From CALKJU01 sp046349355 (GTDB lineage: Bacteria > Pseudomonadota > Alphaproteobacteria > Geminicoccales > Geminicoccaceae), in NCBI GenBank assembly GCA_046349355.1, contig JAXMCM010000014.1:186001-250000 (forward strand): a stretch of DNA of 64,000 nucleotides, given 5' to 3'. Below the pieces are notes generated by a model, which searched no databases, was not told the DNA's origin, and was given only the letters and a program-made list of their open reading frames with translations. How positions within the stretch are numbered: the stretch's first letter is position 1; each line of letters begins with the position of its first letter. Below, piece after piece: positions 1 to 9,143 of this stretch. The translations under genes and the position numbers were made by a program.

Positions 1-702
1 GCGGCGCTGGATCGAGCACTCGCGCTCGAACACATGGATCGCCCGGCCGTCGCCGAAGCCGAACACCTGGATCTCGATGTGCCGCGCCGGGTGCAGGTAG
101 CGCTCGAGGTAGACGCAGCCGTCGCCGAAGGCGTTGCGGGCCATGGTCTGGGTCGAGCCGACGACGTCGCGCAGCTGCTCGGGCCGCTCGACCTTGCGCA
201 TGCCGATGCCGCCACCGCCGGCCGCAGCCTTGACCAGCAGCGGATACCCGACCGCTGCGCCGGCCTCCTCGAGGCCGTCCAGCTGGCCCTCGAGGAAGCG
301 CGGACTGCCCTGCAGGATCGGCACGCCCGCACCGTGCGCCAGCAGCCGGGCCCGCTCCTTGTCGCCCATGTCCTCGATGGTCCGCGGGTCGGGGCCGACC
401 CAGGTCAGCCCGGCCTCCATCACGGCCCGGGCAAAGCCGGCATTCTCGGCGAGGAAGCCGTAGCCCGGATGGATGGCGTCGGCGCCGGTCTCGATGGCGG
501 CGTCCAGCACCCGCTCCATGCGCAGGTAGCTGTCGGCGGCCTTGGCCGGACCGATGGCCACGGCACGGTCGGCCAGCACGGTGTGCAGCGAGCCCGCGTC
601 GGCCTCCGAGTGGACGGCCACCGTCTCGATGCCGAGCGCCTTGCAGCTGCGGATGACGCGGCAGGCGATCTCGCCGCGGTTGGCGATGAGGACCCGGCGC
701 AT
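1..702 (-). CDS. accC: Biotin carboxylase, N-terminal part (cut by window edge)
   Basis: This is the N-terminal 234 residues of an ATP-grasp biotin carboxylase; the C-terminal part lies beyond base 1. The enzyme carboxylates biotin on a carrier protein using ATP and bicarbonate. Visible marks are ANRGEIA near residues 7-13, HPGYGFLAEN at about 78-87 and the glycine-rich ATP loop AAAGGGGIGM at about 159-168. The ATG overlaps the stop of the upstream pxpA-type gene by one base (TGATG), so the two are probably translationally coupled. Pairing with pxpA suggests a paralogue belonging to a pxpA/accB-like/pxpBC operon rather than the fatty-acid enzyme, but the genes that would prove this are outside the window. 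Confidence 0.88.
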   Translation of the reverse strand, partial: MRRVLIANRGEIACRVIRSCKALGIETVAVHSEADAGSLHTVLADRAVAIGPAKAADSYLRMERVLDAAIETGADAIHPGYGFLAENAGFARAVMEAGLTWVGPDPRTIEDMGDKERARLLAHGAGVPILQGSPRFLEGQLDGLEEAGAAVGYPLLVKAAAGGGGIGMRKVERPEQLRDVVGSTQTMARNAFGDGCVYLERYLHPARHIEIQVFGFGDGRAIHVFERECSIQRR

Positions 703-1427
703 CACGCCAGCCAGGGCTGCAGGGCCGCCTTCACCGCCGCGGCCACGGCCGGGGCATTGGGGGTGTCGGAATGCACGCAGACCGACTGGAAGCTGACGTC
801 GAGCTCCTTGCCGCTGGCGGCGGTCACCTTGCCGTCCTTCCAGGCGCGCACGACGCGCTTGGCCGCCGCCTCGGGCTCCCAGGCATGGTGCTCGCGGGTG
901 ATGATGACCATGCCCTGATCGTTGTACTCGAGGTCCGAGTAGAACTCGCCGACCATGCTGAGGCCGCGCTCGGGATAGACGGTGCTGTGCAGCGTGCCGT
1001 GCATGCCGAACACCGGCACGCCGAAATGCTCGGCCGCGTCGCAGACGGCGTGGGCGATCTCCGGGTCGCGCCCGGCCATGCCGTAGAGCGCACCGTGCGG
1101 CTTGATGTGGTTGAGCGGCATGCCCTCGGCGTCGAGGAACGCCTTCAGCGCCCCGACCTGATACATGATGATCGCCGCCATCTCCTCGCGCGGGATCGAC
1201 ATCACCCGGCGGCCGAAGCCCTGCAGGTCCGGCAGCGACGGATGCGCGCCGACGCGCACGCCGTGCTGCCTGGCGAGGCGCACGGTGTTGCGCATGTGGA
1301 CCGGATCGGAGGCGTGGAAGCCGCAGGCCACGTTGGCGACGGTGATGAACGGCATGATCGCCGCATCGTCACCCATCTTCCAGAGCCCGTAGCTCTCGCC
1401 CATGTCGCAGTTGATGGTGACGGTCAT
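702..1427 (-). CDS. pxpA: 5-oxoprolinase subunit A (LamB/YcsF family)
   Basis: The product has 241 residues, the usual size of the LamB/YcsF family. PxpA works with PxpB and PxpC to open 5-oxoproline (pyroglutamate) to glutamate with ATP. The start INCDMGESYG (residues 4-13) and HIKPHGALYG in the middle are family signatures. I chose the ATG at 1427 because a GGAGGG ribosome site lies just upstream; an in-frame extension to 1523 has no homology-like sequence. It leads a minus-strand operon with the biotin carboxylase. pxpB and pxpC are not visible and may follow beyond the window edge. Confidence 0.88.
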   Translation of the reverse strand: MTVTINCDMGESYGLWKMGDDAAIMPFITVANVACGFHASDPVHMRNTVRLARQHGVRVGAHPSLPDLQGFGRRVMSIPREEMAAIIMYQVGALKAFLDAEGMPLNHIKPHGALYGMAGRDPEIAHAVCDAAEHFGVPVFGMHGTLHSTVYPERGLSMVGEFYSDLEYNDQGMVIITREHHAWEPEAAAKRVVRAWKDGKVTAASGKELDVSFQSVCVHSDTPNAPAVAAAVKAALQPWLA

Positions 1428-1516
1428 GGCAACCCTCCGGGCCCTTGCGTTACGGCATGCCCGCAGCCTTCGCAAGACCGCCGCCGGGGCGCCGTGATCA
1501 ATGATCGGTCGGCGCC

Positions 1517-1546
1517 TTGACACCGGCCGGGAGGGGACTGACAGTC
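1517..1546 (+). promoter_or_regulatory. Candidate promoter and small operator for the ABC importer operon
   Basis: A consensus TTGACA lies at 1517-1522 in the 261-base divergent gap between pxpA and the binding-protein gene. The expected -10 position is not a good TATAAT match, but a perfect 5+1+5 inverted repeat, GACTGACAGTC, sits there at 1536-1546, where a repressor could bind. This is pattern reading only. Confidence 0.33.
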
Positions 1547-1688
1547 CTCTCGAACCCGCCCGACATCCCGATGCCGTCAGCCCTCGTCAGTCCGGTTTGG
1601 CGCGCGATTTGCGTCCTGCCGGCCAGATCGGCGGAACCGGCGACGAGTCGCCGGACCGGGACACGAATCAAGAAAGGATGAGGACGCG

Positions 1689-2738
1689 ATGAGGCACCTG
1701 AAGCTCGGCCTGCTGGCCGTCACCGCGCTGACCGTCGGCGCTGCGGGCGTCGCCCGGGCCGCGGACGCCTGGTACCCCTTCCCGATCTACAACGTCGTCG
1801 ACGGGAAGAAGGAGGAGGCGACCTACACGCCGCTCGAGAAGGCGGAGCAGAAGTGGAACATCTGCGTCCTCTTCCCGCACATGAAGGACAGCTTCTGGGT
1901 CGCCGTCGCCTACGGCGTCATCGAGGAGGCCAAGCGGCTGGGCGTGAAGCTCACCCTGCTCCAGGCCGGCGGCTACGAGAACCTGCCCAAGCAGATCTCG
2001 CAGTGGGATGACTGCGTCGCTTCCGGCGCGCAGGCGATCATCACCGGTGCCATCTCCGAGGCCGGCATGGCCAAGAAGTTCCAGGAAGGCCTGGACAAGG
2101 GCATCCCGCAGATCAGCACGGTCAACCCGGTCGCCGACGCGCCGCTCACCGCCAAGGTGTTCGTCGAGTTCGACACCATGGGCTTCATGACCGGCGAGTA
2201 CCTGGTGAAGAAGGGTGTCGAGGGCAAGGCGGTCACCTTCCCCGGCCCGCAGGGCTCGGGCTGGGCCGAGGCCTTCAACGACGGCTTCAAGAAGGCGCTC
2301 GAGGGCTCGAAGATCGAGGTGCTCGACGAGAAGTTCGGCGACTCCGGCGTCGCCGTGCAGCAGAAGCTGGTCGAGGACGCGCTCCAGGCCTACCCCGACA
2401 TGAACATCATCTGGGGCACGGCGCCGACCGCCGAGGCCGCCATCGGCGCGGTCGAGGAGGCCGGGCTGAAGGACAGCATGACGATCATGTCGTCCTACGA
2501 GAACCAGGCGATGCTCGACGCCATGAACAAGGGCGACATCCTCGGCTTCGCGACGCAGTGGCCGGTGGTCGAGGGCCGCATCGCCGTCGACATGGCGGTC
2601 AGGGCGCTCGAGAAGAAGCCGCTGATGACCTACGTCTACACCAAGCCGGTGGTGATCACGACCGAGACCGCCAAGGACGTCGACATGTCCAAGGTGCTGG
2701 CCCCGGCCGACTGGCAGCCGGTCTACTCGGTCGATTGA
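1689..2738 (+). CDS. TorT-like periplasmic substrate-binding protein of an ABC importer
   Basis: This 349-residue protein has a clear signal peptide (hydrophobic residues about 5-22, likely cut after ARA at 24) followed by a periplasmic-binding type I fold. The mature sequence resembles TorT-like proteins, with a WYPFPIYNVVDG start. It is followed directly by the ATPase and two permeases of a CUT2 (ribose-type) importer, so here it is most likely the solute receptor rather than a partner of a TMAO sensor kinase. No tor genes are nearby. An AAGAAAGGATGAGG purine-rich stretch precedes the ATG. The substrate cannot be named; a sugar, polyol or similar small solute is plausible given the dehydrogenase at the end of the operon. 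Confidence 0.8.
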   Translation: MRHLKLGLLAVTALTVGAAGVARAADAWYPFPIYNVVDGKKEEATYTPLEKAEQKWNICVLFPHMKDSFWVAVAYGVIEEAKRLGVKLTLLQAGGYENLPKQISQWDDCVASGAQAIITGAISEAGMAKKFQEGLDKGIPQISTVNPVADAPLTAKVFVEFDTMGFMTGEYLVKKGVEGKAVTFPGPQGSGWAEAFNDGFKKALEGSKIEVLDEKFGDSGVAVQQKLVEDALQAYPDMNIIWGTAPTAEAAIGAVEEAGLKDSMTIMSSYENQAMLDAMNKGDILGFATQWPVVEGRIAVDMAVRALEKKPLMTYVYTKPVVITTETAKDVDMSKVLAPADWQPVYSVD

Positions 2739-2755
2739 GCCAAGCCGGGCAGCCC

Positions 2756-4342
2756 GTGTCGGACCTGCAGGGGTTGTCCGAAGCCGGACCGGCCGCGGAT
2801 TCCGCGGCCGGTCGCGCTTCCGAGCTGGCCAGGCTCGAGGGCATCACCAAGCGCTTCCCCGGCGTCCTGGCGCTGGACGGCGTCGACTTCGACCTGCGCC
2901 GCGGCGAGGTCCATGTCCTGTTCGGCGAGAACGGCGCCGGCAAGTCGACGCTGATCAACGTCATCGCCGGGACCTACCCGCCGGACGGCGGCCGCTACGT
3001 CTACCAGGGCCAGGAGCTGCGCGGGCTGAACCCGCACCGCGCCCGGCAGCTCGGCATCAGCCCGGTGTTCCAGGAGTTCAGCCTGGCCCCGGACCTGACC
3101 ATCGAGGAGAACCTGTTCCTCGGCCACGAGGAGGCCTCGCTGGGCTTCCTGAAGAAGGGGCCGATGCGCGAGCAGGCGGCCCGGCTGCTGGGCGAGCTCG
3201 GCTTCGCGCTGAACCCGCGCGCCCGCATCCGCGACCTCTCCCGCGCGCACCAGCAGATGGTCGAGATCGCCAAGGCCCTGCTGCACAAGGTCCAGCTGCT
3301 GATCCTCGACGAGCCGACGGCGTCGCTCACCGAGTCCGAGACGGTCAAGCTGTTCGCCCTCGTCGCCCGGCTGAAGGCGCAGGGTGCCGGCATCATCTAC
3401 GTCTCGCACCGCATGGCCGAGATCCACCAGCTGGCCGACCGCATCACCGTGCTGCGCGACGGCCGCAAGATCGGCACCGTCGGCGCCCACGAGGTCTCCG
3501 AGGGCCGGCTGGTCGAGATGATGACCGGCCGCAAGATCGAGGTGCTGTTTCCCAGGGTGAACCACCGTCCGGCCGGGGTCGCCCTCGAGGCCAAGGGGCT
3601 GTCGCTCGCCGGCGGCACCGTCGACGACGTGTCGCTGACCGTCCGCAAGGGCGAGATCGTCGGCGTCGCCGGGCTGGTCGGCTGCGGCAAGTCCGAGCTC
3701 GCCCGCGCCATCTTCGGCCTCGAGACGATCACCGGCGGCAGCATCCGCATCGGCGGCGAGACCGCGGACCGGCTGACGCCGCGGACCGCCCTGCAGCGGC
3801 GGGTCTGCTACTTCCCGTCGGACCGCGTCGCCGAGGGACTGGCCCTGGTCAGGCCCATCCGCGAGAACGCCTCGATGGCGGCGCTCGACCTGCCGGCCTT
3901 CCAGCGCACCGGCATGCTGCGCCGCGGTGCCGAGAAGTCGACCATCCAGAGCATCGTCGACCGGCTGCGCCTGCGCCCGCCGCAGATCGAGCGCGAGGTC
4001 GGCAACCTGTCGGGCGGCAACCGCCAGAAGGTGATGCTGGCGCGCGGCCTGACCCGCGACACCGAGATCTTCCTGTTCGACGAGCCGACCGTCGGCATCG
4101 ATGTCGGCGCCAAGGTCGAGGTCTACGAGTTCATGAAGGACCTCGCCGAGAAGGGGGCCGCCATCCTGCTGGTCTCGTCCGAGCTGCCGGAGGTGCTCCA
4201 CCTCAGCAACCGGCTCTACGTCATGCATCGCGGCCGCCTCGTCGCCGAGCTGACCGGCGACGCCATCACCGAGGAGCGCGTGCTGGCGAGCTTCTTCGAG
4301 GAGCAGGACAAGCGCGGGAGCGGCCATGGCGTCGCTGCCTGA
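2756..4342 (+). CDS. CUT2-family ABC importer ATP-binding protein (two nucleotide-binding domains)
   Basis: About 528 residues with two fused ATPase domains, as in RbsA/MglA. Domain 1 has Walker A GENGAGKST near residue 57, a degenerate signature (LSRAHQQ) and Walker B LLILDEPT. Domain 2 has a modified Walker A (GLVGCGKSE), a good signature (LSGGNRQKV) and FLFDEPTVGID. One degenerate and one normal site is typical of the family. The start is uncertain: GTG at 2756 is used, but TTG at 2735 (overlapping the receptor stop) or TTG at 2774 are possible. The end overlaps the first permease by 17 bases, so it is part of one operon energising uptake at the inner membrane. Confidence 0.87.
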   Translation: MSDLQGLSEAGPAADSAAGRASELARLEGITKRFPGVLALDGVDFDLRRGEVHVLFGENGAGKSTLINVIAGTYPPDGGRYVYQGQELRGLNPHRARQLGISPVFQEFSLAPDLTIEENLFLGHEEASLGFLKKGPMREQAARLLGELGFALNPRARIRDLSRAHQQMVEIAKALLHKVQLLILDEPTASLTESETVKLFALVARLKAQGAGIIYVSHRMAEIHQLADRITVLRDGRKIGTVGAHEVSEGRLVEMMTGRKIEVLFPRVNHRPAGVALEAKGLSLAGGTVDDVSLTVRKGEIVGVAGLVGCGKSELARAIFGLETITGGSIRIGGETADRLTPRTALQRRVCYFPSDRVAEGLALVRPIRENASMAALDLPAFQRTGMLRRGAEKSTIQSIVDRLRLRPPQIEREVGNLSGGNRQKVMLARGLTRDTEIFLFDEPTVGIDVGAKVEVYEFMKDLAEKGAAILLVSSELPEVLHLSNRLYVMHRGRLVAELTGDAITEERVLASFFEEQDKRGSGHGVAA

Positions 4343-5348
4343 CGGGCTCGACGCCGGCCAGATGGACATGGCCGAGCGCCTGCGCCGCGGTGCCCTGGCG
4401 CTCGGGCTGCTGCCGGTCCTGACCATCGGCCTCGTCCTCCTCATCGGCCTGATCGAGCCGCGCTTCATCAACCAGCTCAACATCTTCAACGTCCTGCGCA
4501 ACTCGGCCTTCCTGATGATCGCGGCGGCCGGGCAGATGCTGGTGCTGATCGTCGGCGGCTTCGACCTGTCGGTCGGTGCTGTCGCCGCCCTGACCTCGGT
4601 GACGGTCGCGATGGTGATGGCGGCGCTGCTGGTCGCCATGCCCGACCAGGTCATGCTGGTGATCTGGCTGGGCGTCTTCGCTGGCCTCGGCTGCGGCCTC
4701 GTCGTCGGCCTCGTCAACGGCCTGTGCGTCGCCTACCTGCGCGTCTCGCCCTTCATGGTGACGCTGGGCACGCTGTCGGTGGCCTCCGGCGTGGCGCTCT
4801 ACATGACCACCGGCATTCCGATCTACGGCATGCCCGAGGAGTTCACGAAGGGCTTCGGCCGCGCCCTGTTCCTCGGCCTGCCCCTGCCCTTCTGGATCGC
4901 CATCGCCTTCCTCGTCGCCGTCTGGATCATCCAGCGGCAGACCAAGCTTGGCCGCTACCTCTATGCCATCGGCGGCAACATGCAGGCGGCCCGGGTCTCC
5001 GGCGTGCCGGTCACCTTCTACCTCGTCACCGCCTACGTGCTCTGCGGGCTGCTCGCCTCGGTGACGGGCATCCTGCTCACCGCCCGCGTCGGCTCCGGGC
5101 AAGCCACCGTCGGCACCACGCTGATGCTCGAATCGATCGCCGCGGCGGTGATCGGCGGGGTCTCCCTGCGGGGCGGCGTCGGCCGGGTCGAGATGGTGGC
5201 GCTCTCGGCGCTGTTCCTGTCGATCATCACCAACGGCATGAACCTGCTCAAGATCGACAGCAAGATGCAGCCGGTGGTGATGGGCATCGTGCTGATCGTG
5301 TCGGTGGCGCTGGAAACCTGGAACGAGCGGAGGCGGGTCCGTGGCTAG
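4326..5348 (+). CDS. CUT2-family ABC importer permease 1
   Basis: A 340-residue, highly hydrophobic protein of the BPD_transp_2 (RbsC-like) family. Many membrane segments are visible, with the typical GGFDLSVGA motif after the second helices and the C-terminal ESIAAAVIGGVSLRGG block that contacts the ATPase. Its ATG lies 17 bases inside the ATPase gene, and its end overlaps the next permease by 8 bases. It should form a heterodimeric channel with the next gene product. Confidence 0.87.
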   Translation: MASLPDGLDAGQMDMAERLRRGALALGLLPVLTIGLVLLIGLIEPRFINQLNIFNVLRNSAFLMIAAAGQMLVLIVGGFDLSVGAVAALTSVTVAMVMAALLVAMPDQVMLVIWLGVFAGLGCGLVVGLVNGLCVAYLRVSPFMVTLGTLSVASGVALYMTTGIPIYGMPEEFTKGFGRALFLGLPLPFWIAIAFLVAVWIIQRQTKLGRYLYAIGGNMQAARVSGVPVTFYLVTAYVLCGLLASVTGILLTARVGSGQATVGTTLMLESIAAAVIGGVSLRGGVGRVEMVALSALFLSIITNGMNLLKIDSKMQPVVMGIVLIVSVALETWNERRRVRG

Positions 5349-6342
5349 CCAGACCGCACCCGCGCGGGCCGAGGAAGCCGCCTCGTTCGGCCGCTGGCTG
5401 ATGGGCCGCGGCCTGCTGCCGATCATCCTGGTGGTCACCTTCGTCGGCTTCGGGCTGGTCGAGCCCAATGTCTTCCGGCCCGAGAACCTGCTGAACATCC
5501 TGATCCAGGCGAGCTACCCGGCGGTGTTCGCGACGGCGCAGATGTTCACCCTGCTGACCCGCGGCTTCGACCTGTCGCTGGGCGTGACCGTCTCGATGGT
5601 GAGCGTGGTCGGCGGCCTCGTCATGGCGGCGCTCGCTCCGTCGATGCCGATCCCGCTGGCGCTGGCCATCGGCGCGCTGGCCGGACTGGTGTCCGGCGCG
5701 CTGGTCGGTGTGGTCAACGGCACCTGCGTGTCGGTGCTGCGCGTCAATCCGTTCGTGGTGACGCTGGGGACCTGGAACATCGTCCTCGGCATCGCCACCA
5801 CCGCCAGCGGCGGCAAGCAGATCTTCGACATCCCGGCCGAGCTGAACACCTGGTTCTACCGTGACGCGTGGCTCGGCGTGCCGCCGCCGATCGTGCTGGC
5901 GATCCTGCTGCTGATCGTGGCGCATCTGGTCATGGCCCACACCGTGCTCGGCCGCGGCCTCTACATCATCGGCGGCAACCCGCGCGCGGCGCATGTCGCC
6001 GGCATGCCGAGCCGGCTCTTCACCACGCTGGCCTACGTCCTCTGCTCGCTCTACGCCGCCGCCGGGGCGCTGATGCTGACGGCCCGTACCGGCTCCGGCG
6101 AGCCCAACATGGGCGGCAACCTGACGCTCGAGAGCATCGCCGCGGCAGTCGTCGGCGGCGTCTCGCTGCGCGGCGGCGAAGGCACCATCCTGTCGCCGAT
6201 CCTGGGTGCCCTGTTCGTCACCGTGCTCAGCAACGGCATGAACCTGCTGCGCATCGACGGCTACATCCAGCAGATGATCCTGGGGGCGGTGATCATCGCC
6301 GCGATCTTCCTCGACCGGATCCGCCGCCAGCAGCGGAGCTGA
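5341..6342 (+). CDS. CUT2-family ABC importer permease 2
   Basis: A 333-residue RbsC-like permease starting at GTG 5341, overlapping permease 1 by 8 bases. It has the same landmarks (TRGFDLSLGV, then ESIAAAVVGGVSLRGGEG) and a similar multi-helix profile. Two different permeases with one two-domain ATPase is a common arrangement in CUT2 systems from alphaproteobacteria. The dehydrogenase gene follows after four bases, so it is likely co-transcribed. Confidence 0.87.
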   Translation: MASQTAPARAEEAASFGRWLMGRGLLPIILVVTFVGFGLVEPNVFRPENLLNILIQASYPAVFATAQMFTLLTRGFDLSLGVTVSMVSVVGGLVMAALAPSMPIPLALAIGALAGLVSGALVGVVNGTCVSVLRVNPFVVTLGTWNIVLGIATTASGGKQIFDIPAELNTWFYRDAWLGVPPPIVLAILLLIVAHLVMAHTVLGRGLYIIGGNPRAAHVAGMPSRLFTTLAYVLCSLYAAAGALMLTARTGSGEPNMGGNLTLESIAAAVVGGVSLRGGEGTILSPILGALFVTVLSNGMNLLRIDGYIQQMILGAVIIAAIFLDRIRRQQRS

Positions 6343-6346
6343 AGCG

Positions 6347-7108
6347 ATGCGACTCGCCGGCAAGGTCGCCCTCGTCACCGGTGCCAGCCAGGGCATCGGC
6401 GAGGCCATCGCCGTGCGCTACGCCGCCGAAGGTGCCGCCGTGGCGGTCAACTATGCCCACAACGACGCCAATGCCGCCCGCGTCGTCGACCGGATCGTGG
6501 CCGCCGGCGGGAAGGCGCAGGCGTTCAGGGCCGACTGCGCCAGGGTGCCGGAGACCGGGCGGCTGGTGGCCGAGGTCATCGCCGCCTTCGGGACGCTCGA
6601 CATCCTCGTCAACAACGCCGGCGTGTTCCGCACCGTCCCGGTCGAGGAGACGACCGAGGCGATCTGGGACGAGCAGCTCGACCTCAACCTCAAGGGCGCC
6701 TTCTTCCTGGTGAAGGCGGCCCTGCCCGAGTTCCGCCGCAAGGGTGCGGGCAAGGTCATCAACATCACCTCGATCTGGGGCACCGGCGCCGGCCCCAACT
6801 GCCCGGCCTACTGCGCCTCCAAGGGCGGGCTCGTGAACCTGACCCGGGCGCTGGCCGTCGAGCTCGGCCGCTACGGCATCAACGTCAACTCGCTCGCGCC
6901 CGGCAACATCGCGACACCGCTGAACGCGCACCTGCGCGGCCCCGACATGGCGGCCTACATCGACAAGGTCCGGGCGCTCACGCCGACCGGGCGCGACTTC
7001 CTCGATCCCGAGGAGCTGACCGGCACGGCCGTCTATCTCGCCTCGTCGGACTCGGACTCGGTGCACGGCGTCACCGTCCACGTCGACGCCGGCTGGTCGG
7101 CCTGGTAG
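6347..7108 (+). CDS. Short-chain dehydrogenase/reductase (SDR family)
   Basis: A 253-residue classical SDR. The NAD(P) loop TGASQGIG lies at about residues 11-18, NNAG near 90, and the catalytic Tyr155-x3-Lys159 in YCASK, with a serine in NITSIWG about 14 residues earlier. It ends with the usual HVDAGW block. It is the last gene of the importer operon, so it probably oxidises the imported solute or a product of it (sugar or polyol dehydrogenase); the FabG-like alternative is less likely in this context. The exact substrate is not readable. Confidence 0.85.
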   Translation: MRLAGKVALVTGASQGIGEAIAVRYAAEGAAVAVNYAHNDANAARVVDRIVAAGGKAQAFRADCARVPETGRLVAEVIAAFGTLDILVNNAGVFRTVPVEETTEAIWDEQLDLNLKGAFFLVKAALPEFRRKGAGKVINITSIWGTGAGPNCPAYCASKGGLVNLTRALAVELGRYGINVNSLAPGNIATPLNAHLRGPDMAAYIDKVRALTPTGRDFLDPEELTGTAVYLASSDSDSVHGVTVHVDAGWSAW

Positions 7109-7112
7109 CGGT

Positions 7113-9143
7113 TCAGGCCGCGCGGATGCGCAGGTTGCCGGCCTCGTCGACGCGAAGGACCTGACCGGGCAGCAGCACCGTGGTCGACGAGGCCTCCTCG
7201 ACGATGGCGGGGCCGTCGATGACCGTTCCGGGCGGCAGGTCGTCGCGCCGCCAGACCGCCGCCTCGTGCCAGCCTTCCTCGGCGTAGCGGACGCGACGGC
7301 TGACCGGCTGCCGCGGTGTCCCGCCGGGCGACGGCGCGCCGATCCGGGGCAACGCCTCGGGTGCCGTCGCCGTCAGATGGAAGCTCACCAGCTCGACCGG
7401 TGTGGCCTCGAGGCGAAAGCCGTAGCTGCGCCGGTGCGCGACGTGGAACGACTCGACGATCGCGGCCAGGTCGTCGCGCGCGGGATCGACCGGCACCGTG
7501 ACCCAGTGCTCCTGACCGCGGTAGCGGAGGTCGATCCGGTAGGCGAAGCGGACGACGGCCGTGAGGGCCATCTCCGCCATATAGGCCCGGGCCTCGGCCT
7601 CGAGCTCGGCGAACAGGTCCCGCACCGTCGCCATCCCGGTCCGCTCGGCCGCCATCGGCTCGGTGCGGACGAGATCGCGCCGCGGCTCGGTCACCAGCAT
7701 GCCGAACGCCGAGAAGTATCCCGGAAAACGCGGGACGACGATCTCGCGGACACCCAGCTCGCGGCCGAGCCGTGCTCCGTGCATGGCGCCGCCGCCCCCG
7801 CCGACGACGAGCGCGAAGTCGCGCGGGTCGTGGCCGCGCTGGATCGAGACCAGGCGGAGCGCGTTGCCCATGCTGGCCTCGGCGATGCGGATCACCGACA
7901 CCGCCGCCTCGACCGGGTCGAGCCCCAGCGGCTCGCCGACGCGGCGCATGGCCGCCTCGGCCGCCGGCCGGTCCAGGGCGATGCGGCCGGAGGCGAAAAA
8001 GCCGGCATCGAGCACGCCGGTGAGCAGCATGGCGTCGGTGACGGTGGCCCCGGTCCCGCCACGGCCGTAGCAGGCCGGCCCCGGTGCGGCACCGGCGCTC
8101 TGCGGCCCCACCTGCAGGCGTCCCGCGGCGTCGAGATGGGCGATGGACCCGCCACCGGCGCCGATCTCGACGATGTCGATCACCGGCACGCGGATCGGAT
8201 AGCCGGGATTCTGCCGGGTGCGCTCGATGCTGTAGGCCGTGGTGACCGGCACCTCGCCACCCTGCACCAGCGTGCACTTCGCGGTGGTGCCGCCGATGTC
8301 GAGGTAGATGAGGTCGTCCAGCCCGATGGCACGGCCGACATGGACGGCGGCGAACGCGCCGCCGGCCGGACCGGACTCGACCAGCGTGATCGGGTGCTTG
8401 CGGGCCAGCGCGAAGCTGGTCGTTCCGCCGTTCGACTGCATGGCAAGCCGCGGCGAGCGGATGCCGGCGCCATCCAGTCCTTGCTCGAGGCGGCCGAGAT
8501 AGCGGTCGACGATCGGCTGGACGCAGGCGTTGAGCACGGCCGTGTTGGCCCGCTCGTACTCGCGCCACTCCCGGGTCAGCGTGTGCGAGGCGGTGATCGC
8601 GACGCCGGGTAGTGCCGCTGCCAGGGTCTCGGCTACCTGCCGCTCGTGCTCGGGATTGCGCCAGCTGTGCAGGAGCTGGATGGCGACGGCCTCGACGCCG
8701 GCCGCGCGGCAGGCGGCGGCGACGGCCGCGACGCTGTCCGGATCGAGCGGCTCCAGCACGCTACCCGTCGCATCCAGCCGCTCGCGCACCTCGAAGCGCA
8801 GCCGGCGCGGCACGAACGGCTCGGGCTTGCGAAACAGGAAGTTGTAGAGGTCGGGCCGGTTGCCGCGGGCGATGGCGAGGACATCGCGAAAGCCCTCGGT
8901 GGTGACCAGCGCCGTCACTGCCCCCTTGCGCTCGGTCAGGGCGTTGATGACCGTCGTCCCGCCATGCACGAAGCGGTCGACCGCGGCCGGATCGACCTGT
9001 GCCAGCCGTACCGCCTCGAGCACGCCGCGGACGAGGTCGTCGGGCGTGGTCAGCGTCTTGTCGGTCACCAGCCGGCCGGTCGCCGGCTCGTAGTAGGCGA
9101 GGTCCGTGAAGGTCCCGCCGATGTCGATCGCCAGCCGCCCCAT
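7113..9143 (-). CDS. hyuA: Hydantoinase/oxoprolinase subunit A (second copy)
   Basis: A 676-residue HyuA-type protein with the ASKHA-like phosphate motif DIGGTFTD at residues 7-14, the central GGTTAKC stretch, a GAGGGSIAHLD block, and VGPQSAGAAPGPACYG. These ATP-dependent enzymes open or carboxylate small cyclic amides or ketones together with a B subunit. The ATG overlaps the stop of the upstream HyuB by one base (TGATG). It is the last gene of a five-gene minus-strand operon and ends four bases from the convergent dehydrogenase. Substrate (hydantoin, 5-oxoproline, N-methylhydantoin, ketone) cannot be assigned from sequence alone. Confidence 0.87.
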   Translation of the reverse strand: MGRLAIDIGGTFTDLAYYEPATGRLVTDKTLTTPDDLVRGVLEAVRLAQVDPAAVDRFVHGGTTVINALTERKGAVTALVTTEGFRDVLAIARGNRPDLYNFLFRKPEPFVPRRLRFEVRERLDATGSVLEPLDPDSVAAVAAACRAAGVEAVAIQLLHSWRNPEHERQVAETLAAALPGVAITASHTLTREWREYERANTAVLNACVQPIVDRYLGRLEQGLDGAGIRSPRLAMQSNGGTTSFALARKHPITLVESGPAGGAFAAVHVGRAIGLDDLIYLDIGGTTAKCTLVQGGEVPVTTAYSIERTRQNPGYPIRVPVIDIVEIGAGGGSIAHLDAAGRLQVGPQSAGAAPGPACYGRGGTGATVTDAMLLTGVLDAGFFASGRIALDRPAAEAAMRRVGEPLGLDPVEAAVSVIRIAEASMGNALRLVSIQRGHDPRDFALVVGGGGGAMHGARLGRELGVREIVVPRFPGYFSAFGMLVTEPRRDLVRTEPMAAERTGMATVRDLFAELEAEARAYMAEMALTAVVRFAYRIDLRYRGQEHWVTVPVDPARDDLAAIVESFHVAHRRSYGFRLEATPVELVSFHLTATAPEALPRIGAPSPGGTPRQPVSRRVRYAEEGWHEAAVWRRDDLPPGTVIDGPAIVEEASSTTVLLPGQVLRVDEAGNLRIRAA

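Noticed and set aside
2723..4717. A 664-codon open frame on the minus strand
   Set aside because: It mirrors the ABC ATPase and permease; no domain is visible and the sense genes are clear.
2756..6342. Naming the importer rbsABC (ribose)
   Set aside because: The receptor is TorT-like and no ribose genes are adjacent; family membership alone does not give the substrate.
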